Part shown: one piece after another, positions 63,201 through 64,000 of the stretch | Layout: each line of letters begins with the position of its first letter | Position numbering within the stretch: position 1 is the stretch's first letter | Assembly: GCA_032622095.1 (NCBI GenBank) | Contig: CP136065.1 | Span: 157,237,577 to 157,301,576, forward strand | From: Siphonodentalium dalli | Lineage: Eukaryota; Mollusca; Scaphopoda; Gadilida; Siphonodentaliidae | Direction: 5' to 3' | Length of the DNA: 64,000 nt | The notes under the pieces: generated by a model | What the model was told of the DNA's origin: nothing | Databases searched by the model: none | What the model saw: the letters and a program-made list of their open reading frames with translations, nothing else | Position numbers and translations under genes: made by a program

Positions 63201-63362
63201 AAACGTAATTAGAACTACTGACCACTATCTGTTACAGGTGATGCTGAAAAGATGATGATATACAGCGTGGGTGAGGGTAAAATCTTGATGCATGATTCAA
63301 GCGAAATGCAAAATGAAGCCATCAACATTTCAGCCATGATCCAAGATGCAAACCCCTCACAG
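20969..63362 (+). CDS. GEMIN5: Gem-associated protein 5, exons 1-10 (3' part beyond window)
   Basis: Joined coding exons: 20969-21274, 41968-42146, 46331-46488, 48297-48513, 48905-49052, 51644-51740, 53522-53637, 55789-55874, 59763-59842 and 63238-63362. They sum to 1512 nt (504 residues) with GT-AG borders and compatible phases throughout. The product matches the N-terminal WD-repeat half of Gemin5 in order: NWY near the start, IGYK-like, [55 protein letters not shown]. Gemin5 recognises the Sm site and cap of snRNAs and delivers them to the SMN complex for Sm-core assembly in the cytoplasm; it also binds ribosomes and some mRNAs. In the human protein the early Trp-Tyr pair helps form the RNA pocket and is kept here at residues 12-13. 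The remaining WD repeats, the TPR-like dimerisation module and the C-terminal RNA-binding region must lie to the right. Introns are long and transposon-rich. Confidence 0.95.
21655..21905 (+). repeat. Tandem duplication rich in GTCGG/CCGAC
   Basis: Two diverged copies of a roughly 125 bp unit (about 21688-21790 and 21791-21900), each with 'ggttggcag', 'catgcc', 'ccacggtcgg' and 'gccgac'. Similar GTCGGCAACCGACG sequence occurs at 34300-35100. Probably the end of a degraded mobile element. Confidence 0.55.
22206..23213. mobile_element. Non-autonomous hAT-like element
   Basis: Perfect 15 bp terminal inverted repeats TAGTGATGAGCCGAT (22206-22220, inverted at 23199-23213) flanked by a perfect 8 bp target duplication GTTTGATA (22198-22205 and 23214-23221). 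The subterminal motif 'acaatcggccgattc' is repeated at both ends. An 8 bp duplication and a YAGTGATG-type end are diagnostic of hAT. The 1008 bp interior has no transposase-like frame. Intact duplication and ends suggest a fairly recent insertion. Confidence 0.92.
23228..23561 (+). repeat. Satellite-bearing element, left part (interrupted by LINE)
   Basis: Begins with a hairpin GTCGAGTTTTTTTCCAAAAC (stem GTCGAGTTTT with its complement) and contains one copy of the repeat 'ATGGCCCTT...CAGCTCGTTAGCG...GATAGAGTT', which continues as four more copies at 32133-32890. The LINE is inserted within 'gagttat|atggccc'. Confidence 0.75.
24146..26608 (+). CDS. LINE ORF1 protein with PHD finger and coiled coils
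   Basis: 820 residues. Residues about 235-286 form a C4HC3 PHD-type zinc finger (CDLC, CPQC, WMHYQC, CPGC). Residues about 404-468 and 518-552 are charged heptad-like regions predicted to form coiled coils, as expected for a nucleic-acid chaperone that multimerises on LINE RNA. Residues about 714-758 are three 15-residue repeats ([15 protein letters not shown] type; 45 bp units at 26285-26419). The ATG at 24146 follows an AT-rich leader (AACATGA). The stop TAA (26606-26608) is also the target site of the DNA element inserted here, so ORF1 itself is unharmed. ORF2 begins 34 nt before this stop in another frame. Confidence 0.88.
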   Translation: MITRGQVNVKQSSKENGEDTKASQAVAEKSSRRYYTLNKKTSLLKKFRTANCMKFDVQVKPGMQYYLQLSSSLWQAFKNASKEVLSSDERYELKPSHGVDEQGIKVDHQLRVYNKSKKGEENSRLKYTMNIYDTNSSVLVNGVQAHSLFYQEHLPLIQYSMFELTQIEEIDDMFKDILSQSSQKKFRDNVTSDSRSKHLIDRRVSSKSEETADSQQHSVECETSASTAGSEVIDAVCDLCLNPAEEDAVLCPQCSNWMHYQCLKLSVATIEQIESVPDYNYVCPGCSTLDDQMKVPAAPSCSSSRFSGPSVTGIDTQLPVRSGPDVNVITNISTLEDASQTSMVTSLNGVYDIQHVSDSATCNLSSQTNIKDFCDSQHDDEDRCNTLERTSGCKEQDQVTSTAAQKDLKSRERKLALKEKKIQLREQELCEQSHQLTLARSEISKLENKIEELNNSNRILRMKVAAIPDTTEKQVRIDGPAFNTVTPPPGFIPLGYAGNKQNMYNTCNWESQHPCNLEFEMLKRKNIEMEVSIMKIQSKIQEQEIQTMKKSILTNHHVSPPISSESQQLFHTHTGTGINNPPPSSYEGQQLYHPNVSTCNPHYVNNAVNGPYRNMLLHPVLNGREQVQNRRKRFVQNSWRNTRNDYMNHYVDNETNKSDSIRRRDRCFEDNGIEISKRGVDTNLQQTYTSTGSTETQPDIYRSQEEIPNQSTSHQSSVIADEDTNKTIHQSSVIANVDTNKISHLPSVIADVETNRSHNPQHPLKTVIMEKTCTRNASNNINETEDAVDEVDRSQDSQHFLCGGRASEVTWRHLQSTMSM
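26575..26608 (+). pseudogene. LINE ORF2, true 5' start (first 11 codons, cut by insertion)
   Basis: An ATG at 26575 (GACATGG, a good initiation context) opens the ORF2 frame inside the end of ORF1 (overlap 34 nt). Codons 1-11 are here; the frame is broken at 26609 by the TAA-duplicating element and resumes at 28528. With the 1919 bp insertion (element plus one TAA) discounted, the frame is 1155 codons including the stop and stays in register. Confidence 0.8.
26723..26825. repeat. Long hairpin inside element A
   Basis: Arms of about 50 bp (CAAGCAGTCAATTTTAGC... and its complement) meet with almost no loop at 'gaacac|tgttc'. A few mismatches. Looks like a small foldback insertion. Confidence 0.85.
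26885..27240. repeat. GGAATACCG repeats inside element A
   Basis: Several copies of 'ggaataccg' and 'ggaatacgg' within 300 bp, with a C-rich start (AGGCCCCCACCCCCC, about 26939) and an inverted G-rich end (GGGGGGTGGGGGCCT, about 27166), i.e. a small inverted-repeat insertion of about 245 bp. No gene. Confidence 0.6.
27766..28287 (-). CDS. Unknown 173-residue protein of TIR element A
   Basis: An upstream open frame extends to 28509, inside the right TIR, but I chose the ATG at 28287 because from there the protein aligns with the product at 36517-37065 without a gap: 17 residues, then WTVISD here and WTIISD there. Further shared features are FGKYF/FGRYF, a DxFxxL segment, V-x-LP-x-K and a Leu/Trp-rich ID(M/W)L segment. 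The protein is rich in Lys and Asp, with no signal peptide or membrane segment. AATAAA overlaps the stop codon, so the gene looks complete with its own polyadenylation signal. I know of no family; it is too short for a DDE transposase and has no Myb-like pattern. It may be a transposon accessory protein or captured cargo. Confidence 0.65.
   Translation of the reverse strand: MPLLSIHIKHLTAILLDWTVISDYNEAGTLIELLRDQITKLKVVIDVKNVELDDLEIECFVGTNRTDDREFQRVALSVAVKDIVEEFGKYFKFKLSESSDKKNDNKNRTEDAFKMLIRVMDKSKHRQDTVFLPEKVDGGNSKCRLFNDIIDMLEKNNVGWTADAVNTIGKYFE
28455..31958 (+). CDS. LINE ORF2: endonuclease/reverse transcriptase (5' end replaced by element A)
   Basis: The open frame now starts inside the right TIR of element A; true ORF2 sequence begins at 28528. 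Numbering from 28455: endonuclease-phosphatase domain, about residues 30-255 (QEHW at 55-58, NVYMPS, GDWNAS, SDHVPV); reverse transcriptase, about 490-800 ([37 protein letters not shown] and catalytic CADD at 737-740 in place of the usual YADD/FADD); C-terminal CCHC-type knuckle at about 1064-1082 (CQLC...HFLTAC). These enzymes nick the target DNA and copy LINE RNA in place. No frameshift or internal stop is seen, so it was disabled only by loss of its start. Confidence 0.88.
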   Translation: MLNARCFGGMRARLRNKPLILCGLITIKTINVKNIKSNQIYTQQLLDQCDILCIQEHWLYKYQQGFLEEFQDSHTTYSKSVDEDNIISPQEMPRGYGGVATLLKREKFPVTKMLPDGSPNLIVVEISVEPPICLINVYMPSRGDADSEDRFGSYLDEVTEISKKYRDTHIIIYCGDWNASLLMRDNNRRDVKLDCAADEIGMKSIVCLRPTFYHTNERDLSQIDYIFIHKTYQELLIDIAIAERSELNTSDHVPVTGKIKLILSGERKEECNKVPARIKWENCNQQLYEDYVRCHLKSGKSQSLFDMGLMIEDLSKILKTAAKKSIPKFKEMVKVKKKERVWSEEIAAAVKLSKKAFWEWKTQGRPKSPTNRLLMNRKRTSRLLRSAQRLEAVNNRKMMIEEIIQAKGENSSLFFKLVNKQRQNKSTITKELFVNGRTLSSSEDIREGWAEYFAGLASPLEDPLSNDTYDKEVDKDILAIESLCSDQHMPLPTISEIEVEKIICSLKNGKSKDHLGLQAEHIKMGGLPVIKFLTDFINQCFEQKKVPDILKIGVLTPVHKKDEKILPTKYRGITVTPIVLKVIENILIKTSSEKLNLTQSKLQKGFTKGVSATNAGVIITEVLNEAKESKKPLHLVTLDTQKAFDVVPHTHLMRRLYLDEVQGDEWLLINNIYKDMTTRVKWENELSHQFDIQQGVRQGGVLSAVHYKRFNNPMLLNIERHYNGARIGHIQIPHTTCADDVALLSHDGSEMNAMLKEVEDFSHLNRYKINPMKSAALSLNIKDIPALETFMFEEKPIVAEDKLTHVGLERNIGGKLNVDERIQRGRRTVYALMGAGLHGRNGLAPNVSINLWNVYVLPRMLYGIECVTYSMTELNLLEIYQRKVLKQLQYLPPRTPNAAVYALLGCLPIEAVIHKKMLSLFSSIIHNKGSVEISIAERQLAMKNLDSTSWFVTVRKVLWMYELPSVFEVMESPLDKKSWKELVDKKVHELWEGRIKEDMKLKSSLKYLNPDTVQIGSPHHLWVSLHSNVHDVNLAAIKARLLTGTYTLQRNRSVYSRQKESSLCQLCKDGEESREHFLTACRHDQMIDAREKAIVKLQSIIPDSTLTNILADSNLLTQLILDCSMSVIVEMLDLHMDQLTLNSIEMWSRQYIGRLHSIRSSILTRCQ
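32133..32890 (+). repeat. 161 bp satellite, right part of interrupted element
   Basis: Units begin ATGGCCCTTAATTAGTC at 32133, 32294, 32455, 32616 and 32772 (spacing 161, 161, 161, 156 bp). Each contains 'gctcgttagcg', 'acaaacgttatccgattt' and 'aagaatatctcggatgag'. The last is partial and is followed by 'ccaccggcggtaagccacc'. No coding potential. Confidence 0.9.
33450..33545 (+). repeat. LINE/SINE-like 3' tail with AAT repeats
   Basis: 'gtaagcgcattgaaac...tataatgcggtctaaatgtat' followed by (AAT)n resembles the common 3' tail of L2/CR1-type LINEs and their SINEs. No body is recognisable upstream. Confidence 0.4.
34290..35215. repeat. GTCGG/CCGAC repeats and GGACCTTGGCTAACT tandem units
   Basis: 34300-35090 contains several 'gccgac' and 'gtcggc' motifs like those at 21655-21905. 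35111-35205 has about five imperfect copies of a 19-20 bp unit 'aactgggaccttggct'. No gene. Confidence 0.5.
35230..35858 (+). pseudogene. Dead LINE fragment, 3' end of reverse transcriptase ORF
   Basis: Translated 35289-35750 reads [18 protein letters not shown]...[11 protein letters not shown] and ARCLWN, the usual post-RT region of L2/CR1-type LINEs. Just upstream, KFLGIN lies in another frame (about 35257), so there is a frameshift before the Trp. A stop follows LWN, yet family-like sequence (LPNDCKLRI...KYFINKY) continues to 35858. The open frame starts with TTG, not ATG. The copy is therefore 5'-truncated, frameshifted and interrupted. It is a different family from the intact LINE at 23562-32132. 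Confidence 0.82.
36070..37329. mobile_element. Gene-bearing TIR element B (TAA target duplication)
   Basis: 1260 bp. The 35 bp inverted ends (36070-36104 and 37295-37329, 32 of 35 matching) begin GGCCATA and are flanked by TAA (36067-36069, 37330-37332). Ends, subterminal T-tract, TGATGAGGGAGG motif, right-hand G5 run and gene orientation match element A, so A and B are diverged members of one family. No transposase is present. Confidence 0.85.
36517..37065 (-). CDS. Unknown 182-residue protein of TIR element B
   Basis: ATG at 37065 in a strong context (ACAAAATGGCG), stop TAA at 36517-36519, and a polyadenylation signal (TTTATT on plus, AATAAA on minus) at 36505-36510. It aligns over its length with the 173-residue protein of element A: ungapped first 23 residues ending WTIISD, then FGRYF, DVFSVL, VVLPSK, FIDWL. 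There is a hydrophobic run at about residues 63-78 (MIMIIIMF), and a C-terminal extension of about 25 residues is absent from A. No known domain is recognised. Retention of the frame in two clearly diverged elements suggests selection on the protein. Confidence 0.7.
   Translation of the reverse strand: MATLVNICIVQNASEGKWTIISDNRSKTVPQMADYFMSTKDIDDDFDLVVSKTKTGDFDTVAGDIMIMIIIMFSHVTQFFGRYFQIRVTKEDVPENKSGGVVDVFSVLMTSCKVVVLPSKTNVKNKRNKLCNSFIDWLKTKWASERLALTVWVGNVWLLYVMHSGLWISTIPNFKIFMKVCD
37333..38045 (+). other. Intron 1 segment with a LINE-like 3' tail
   Basis: No gene. 37550-37680 ends in 'aataaactttattgaactttgaactttga', which resembles the 3' tail of a LINE or SINE; the body is not recognisable. 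Confidence 0.4.
38046..40876 (+). repeat. Satellite with exact 483 bp trimeric higher-order unit
   Basis: Flanked by TAGCTCAACT (38049) and its complement AGTTGAGCTA (near 40870). Taking CATGGCCGCC (or its variants) as the register mark, copies lie at 38235, 38390, 38554, 38718, 38873, 39037, 39201, 39356, 39520, 39684, 39839, 40003, 40167, 40331, 40581 and 40744. Spacings are 155, 164, 164 repeated four times exactly, then 164, 250, 163. The 155 bp monomers have 'tttcaaaattcaatcc' where the 164 bp ones have 'tttactctttgtatgactaaat'. No gene; short frames recurring on the minus strand are repeat artefacts. Confidence 0.95.
40997..41339. mobile_element. 343 bp MITE with TA target duplication
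   Basis: Ends CCGCTATTCTCAAAGTAATT at 40997 and the inverted copy ending at 41339 (23 of 25 matching), flanked by TA on both sides. The interior is rich in 'gataccg' and 'cggtat' motifs in both orientations. No coding sequence; Tc1/mariner-type by its duplication. Confidence 0.8.
41968..42146 (+). CDS. GEMIN5: GEMIN5 exon 2
   Basis: Acceptor TTTTCAG|GCT, donor GG|GTTCGT (phase 2). Encodes [20 protein letters not shown]...VIAVG, matching the TISTLHW...LVAIG part of human Gemin5. Without the splice the frame stops nine codons later. Confidence 0.95.
42363..43312. mobile_element. Non-autonomous pogo/Tigger-like element
   Basis: Ends CAGTAAAACCTCTCCAAAC at 42363 and the inverted CAGTTAAACCTCTCCAAAT ending at 43312, flanked by TA (42361-42362, 43313-43314). 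CAGT...AACCTCT ends are typical of pogo/Tigger elements in the Tc1/mariner superfamily. 950 bp with no transposase frame. Confidence 0.8.
43744..44432 (-). pseudogene. Dead LINE fragment with C-terminal zinc-knuckle
   Basis: The minus-strand frame 44432-43920 contains [19 protein letters not shown], the CCHC-type C-terminal motif of LINE ORF2 proteins. Family-like sequence continues in a second frame ([11 protein letters not shown]...IPMP) to 43744, so there is a frameshift at about 43920-43950. The first codon is not ATG and no reverse transcriptase is present, so this is a 5'-truncated pseudogene in antisense to GEMIN5. Confidence 0.75.
45601..46215 (+). repeat. Two direct repeats of about 230 bp
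   Basis: 45601-45830 and 45980-46215 share 'agcaaaattacagccc', 'ggtcgcaatt', 'agtatct', 'aaatggtctgaccca' and 'ataaaagtaagcattt', with moderate divergence. Likely a tandem unit of a dispersed repeat. Confidence 0.7.
46331..46488 (+). CDS. GEMIN5: GEMIN5 exon 3
   Basis: Acceptor ATTGTAG|GTATAAA, donor AAAG|GTATGG (phase 1). Encodes [20 protein letters not shown] and then [18 protein letters not shown], matching human GYKDGIVVIID...RLRGHDDEIHSIAWCPLPG. Confidence 0.95.
46489..48296 (+). other. GEMIN5 intron 3 with poly(G) tract and dispersed repeats
   Basis: Contains an uninterrupted G run at 46559-46585. At 46590-47290 there are degenerate repeats with 'tttccggatgataactt' and 'ggagttat'. At 47500-47930 there is a diverged member of the satellite family of 38046-40876, beginning TAGCTCAACTTGACAAAGTC. 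No gene. Confidence 0.75.
48297..48513 (+). CDS. GEMIN5: GEMIN5 exon 4
   Basis: Acceptor CCCCTCAG|AGTCG, donor CTAGG|GTAATA (phase 2). Encodes [20 protein letters not shown]... then [20 protein letters not shown], matching human LATGSKDQTIRIWSCS and LTLHWPSNQPTQLVSSCFG. The acidic linker seen before this blade in human is shorter here. Confidence 0.95.
48905..49052 (+). CDS. GEMIN5: GEMIN5 exon 5
   Basis: Acceptor TTTTCAG|TCCTG, donor GACAG|GTATCA (phase 0). Encodes [16 protein letters not shown], then [15 protein letters not shown] and CSTSMDRQ, matching the human ELLQWDL and LSTSMDRD segments. Confidence 0.95.
49053..51643 (+). other. GEMIN5 intron 5
   Basis: Contains the TIR element at 49316-50576 and, near 50958-51020, a SINE-like 'atttatatagcg...gctcaagtactctttacat' motif. 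No gene. Confidence 0.7.
49316..50576. mobile_element. Candidate TA-flanked TIR element
   Basis: The ends CCGTACTGACCCGG (49316) and inverted CAGTACTGACCCGC (ending 50576) are flanked by TA. Subterminal 'tttaagcccac' occurs near both ends in opposite orientation. 1261 bp with no convincing gene. The TIR is short and imperfect, so the call is moderate. Confidence 0.55.
51644..51740 (+). CDS. GEMIN5: GEMIN5 exon 6
   Basis: Acceptor TTCTTGCAG|ATAGTT, donor CCAG|GTCTGT (phase 1). Encodes [18 protein letters not shown] and then [14 protein letters not shown], matching human [28 protein letters not shown]. Confidence 0.93.
51757..51896. repeat. 140 bp hairpin with 44 bp arms
   Basis: Arms 51757-51800 and 51853-51896 are inverted copies (40 of 44 matching), starting GTTATCTTCGGCAAC. 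The loop contains CTCCGAGGCGGAGCCGAGG. It lies 17 bp after the exon 6 donor. Probably a small foldback element. Confidence 0.85.
51945..52690 (+). repeat. Dispersed 'ACCCCCCGCAACGAAG' element, complete copy
   Basis: Starts with a hairpin (ATACCCCCC ... GGGGGGTAT), then three units of about 168 bp marked by CACCTGCG at 52090, 52258 and 52427, and ends with a G-rich run and 'gtatccttagt...gggacagtcac'. Same family as 16245-20590 and 63596-64000. Confidence 0.8.
53216..53276. repeat. 61 bp perfect-arm hairpin
   Basis: Arms GTGCATTCTCTTATA (53216-53230) and its exact complement (53262-53276), loop 31 bp. Confidence 0.85.
53522..53637 (+). CDS. GEMIN5: GEMIN5 exon 7
   Basis: Acceptor GCATTATAG|GGAGAC, donor GCT|GTATGT (phase 0). 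Encodes [19 protein letters not shown] and then [18 protein letters not shown], matching human SLAIGVGDGMIRVWN...FWQGVKSKVTA. Confidence 0.95.
53638..55788 (+). other. GEMIN5 intron 7
   Basis: No gene. It holds a hairpin at 54491-54548 (22 bp arms GTTCAGATAATAAGTTCAAG.., 21 of 22 matching). Otherwise AT-rich unique sequence. Confidence 0.7.
55789..55874 (+). CDS. GEMIN5: GEMIN5 exon 8
   Basis: Acceptor TCTGACAG|TTATCG, donor ACAA|GTAAGT (phase 2). Encodes [18 protein letters not shown] and then [10 protein letters not shown], matching human [24 protein letters not shown]. Confidence 0.95.
55875..59762 (+). other. GEMIN5 intron 8
   Basis: Mostly occupied by the TIR element at 56495-59350; the flanking 600 and 400 bp show no gene. 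Confidence 0.8.
56495..59350. mobile_element. 2.86 kb TA-duplicating element with perfect 25 bp TIRs and CCGCGG arrays
   Basis: Ends 56495-56519 (CCCCGCTGGACAAAACAAGT...) and 59326-59350 are identical inverted repeats over 25 bp, flanked by TA (56493-56494, 59351-59352). Inside each end is an array of a 22 bp unit AACGGCAAGTACACCGCGGC (56578-56715 and 59113-59255), with one inverted unit next to each TIR, so the ends can fold back. The middle 2.4 kb is AT-rich with no transposase-like frame. TA suggests Tc1/mariner-type mobilisation; such subterminal arrays could be transposase binding sites. The arginine-rich frames in the arrays are not genes. Confidence 0.88.
59763..59842 (+). CDS. GEMIN5: GEMIN5 exon 9
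   Basis: Acceptor CATTTCAG|ACCTCC, donor GGAG|GTATGA (phase 1). Encodes [20 protein letters not shown] and then KCGVGG, matching human [21 protein letters not shown]. Confidence 0.95.
59925..60805 (+). repeat. Dispersed repeat with 'GGTTTCCGACCGATAACT' units
   Basis: A short hairpin (CTTTTTTGAAAAAAG) and a TCCG/TCTG-rich stretch precede about four diverged units containing 'tttggtttccgaccgataac', 'caggtcaagttcgaat' and 'tttcgacttagaatt'. It ends 'gccacgccctagcgatgctcttgtt'. No coding sequence. Confidence 0.75.
60806..61975 (+). other. Intron 9 segment, nothing recognised
   Basis: AT-rich unique sequence with only short open frames and no known motif. Confidence 0.5.
61976..62360 (+). repeat. 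Diverged copy of the 'CTTGGCACA...CACCTGCG' repeat
   Basis: Two units of about 175 bp with 'ttttctggtcaat', 'aacttggcacatat', 'tcaaccagcatggggacctgcgcacctgcgatttt', related to but distinct from the 51945-52690 element. Confidence 0.7.
62751..62877. repeat. 127 bp hairpin with perfect 27 bp arms
   Basis: ACTACAGTGAAGTGATCTGA... at 62751-62777 and its exact complement at 62851-62877. The interior 'gatcagacgagctgccgcaggctgcgagcctgatc' contains a second, nested palindrome. Confidence 0.88.
63238..63362 (+). CDS. GEMIN5: GEMIN5 exon 10
   Basis: Acceptor CTGTTACAG|GTGATG, donor TCACAG|GTATGA (phase 0). Encodes [20 protein letters not shown] and then [20 protein letters not shown], matching human ALYSCGGEGIVLQHN...INKLIRDTNS. 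This is the last exon found; the gene continues to the right. Confidence 0.92.
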
Positions 63363-63595
63363 GTATGAAATACATTTTAGGTTATTTTGCAATAATTTTT
63401 CCCCCAGAGATTTGAAGGGTGGTGAGTCAGTAGGAATAAAACAATAACATTTGGGATTTCATTTTAATTTTTCTAATTTAGCAGTATACCAGCATTAGAA
63501 TATGAAAATAATAAAACTGGAAAATTTTCATTCCATATTTTAGGAAAGAATTCTTTTGGCAATAGTAACCTTTTTATAATACCCTTGTAGATAAT

Positions 63596-64000
63596 TATAC
63601 CCCCCGCAACGAAGTTAAGGGGGGTATACTGGAGTCGGCTTGTCCGTCCGTCCGTCCGTGGACACAAATTTGTCGGAGTTTTTCTCAGTCGTTTTTTGAT
63701 CAATTTCCGTGAAACTTGGCACAGACATCAACCACCATGTGAACCTGTGCACCTGCGATTATGACGTCTGTTGGACTTATTTTGGTGGAGTTATCCCCCC
63801 TTTTTTTACTTAGAATTTTTTTGCAACATGTATACTTTTGTCTGAGCTTTTATTCCTACATTTTTCGGTCAATTTTTTAAAAACGTGGCACAGATATTTA
63901 GTACCATGGGAACTTGTGCACCTGCGATTATGACGTCTGTACGACATTTTTTGGTGGAGTTATCCCCCTTTTTCGACTTAGAATTTTTTTTTGCAACATG
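63596..64000 (+). repeat. Dispersed 'ACCCCCCGCAACGAAG' element (cut by window edge)
   Basis: Same hairpin start (TATACCCCCC ... GGGGGGTATAC) and 168 bp units as 51945-52690, with two units visible before the edge. Confidence 0.8.

Overview
The window is animal nuclear DNA: genes split by GT-AG introns, no dense operons, and a heavy load of repeats and transposable elements. Two classes of dispersed repeat (an 'agctcaact...' family and a 'ttataccccccgcaacgaag' family) and the LINE types look like a marine invertebrate, most likely a lophotrochozoan such as a mollusc. That placement is an impression from the repeats and is not proven. No bacterial, phage, CRISPR or rRNA feature was seen.

Host genes. 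(1) A single-exon gene at 5930-7363 (minus) encodes a 477-residue membrane protein with about five N-terminal transmembrane helices and a large, probably extracellular C-terminal domain; I do not recognise its family. (2) The 5' part of GEMIN5, the snRNA-binding WD-repeat subunit of the SMN complex, runs on the plus strand from 20969 past the right edge. Ten coding exons were placed by homology and splice sites; their lengths sum to 1512 nt (504 codons) and all phases join. Intron 1 is 20.7 kb and is full of mobile DNA.

Layout. 1-5919: two divergent head-to-tail arrays of non-autonomous Helitrons (minus at 1-3312, plus at 3354-5919). 5930-7363: membrane-protein gene, with three TATCGATA boxes just upstream. 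7.4-20.6 kb: intergenic, with several small terminal-inverted-repeat (TIR) elements, a 490 bp palindromic GAAGAACC array, a 1.4 kb strand-switching trinucleotide array and a 3.55 kb TATC satellite. 20969 onward: GEMIN5. Intron 1 holds a hAT-like element with a perfect 8 bp target duplication, a nearly complete CR1-like LINE (ORF1 with PHD finger, ORF2 with endonuclease and reverse transcriptase), two related TAA-duplicating elements that each carry a small homologous gene, a dead LINE fragment, and a 2.8 kb satellite with an exact 483 bp higher-order period. Later introns hold a pogo-like element, a 2.86 kb TA-duplicating element with CCGCGG repeats and a 25 bp perfect TIR, several hairpins, and more copies of the dispersed repeats.

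The most unusual items are: (a) the two gene-bearing TAA/GGCC-TIR elements, one of which splits the LINE ORF2 just inside its start; (b) the head-to-head tandem Helitron arrays; (c) the exact trimeric satellite; (d) the long strand-switching palindromes built of simple repeats.
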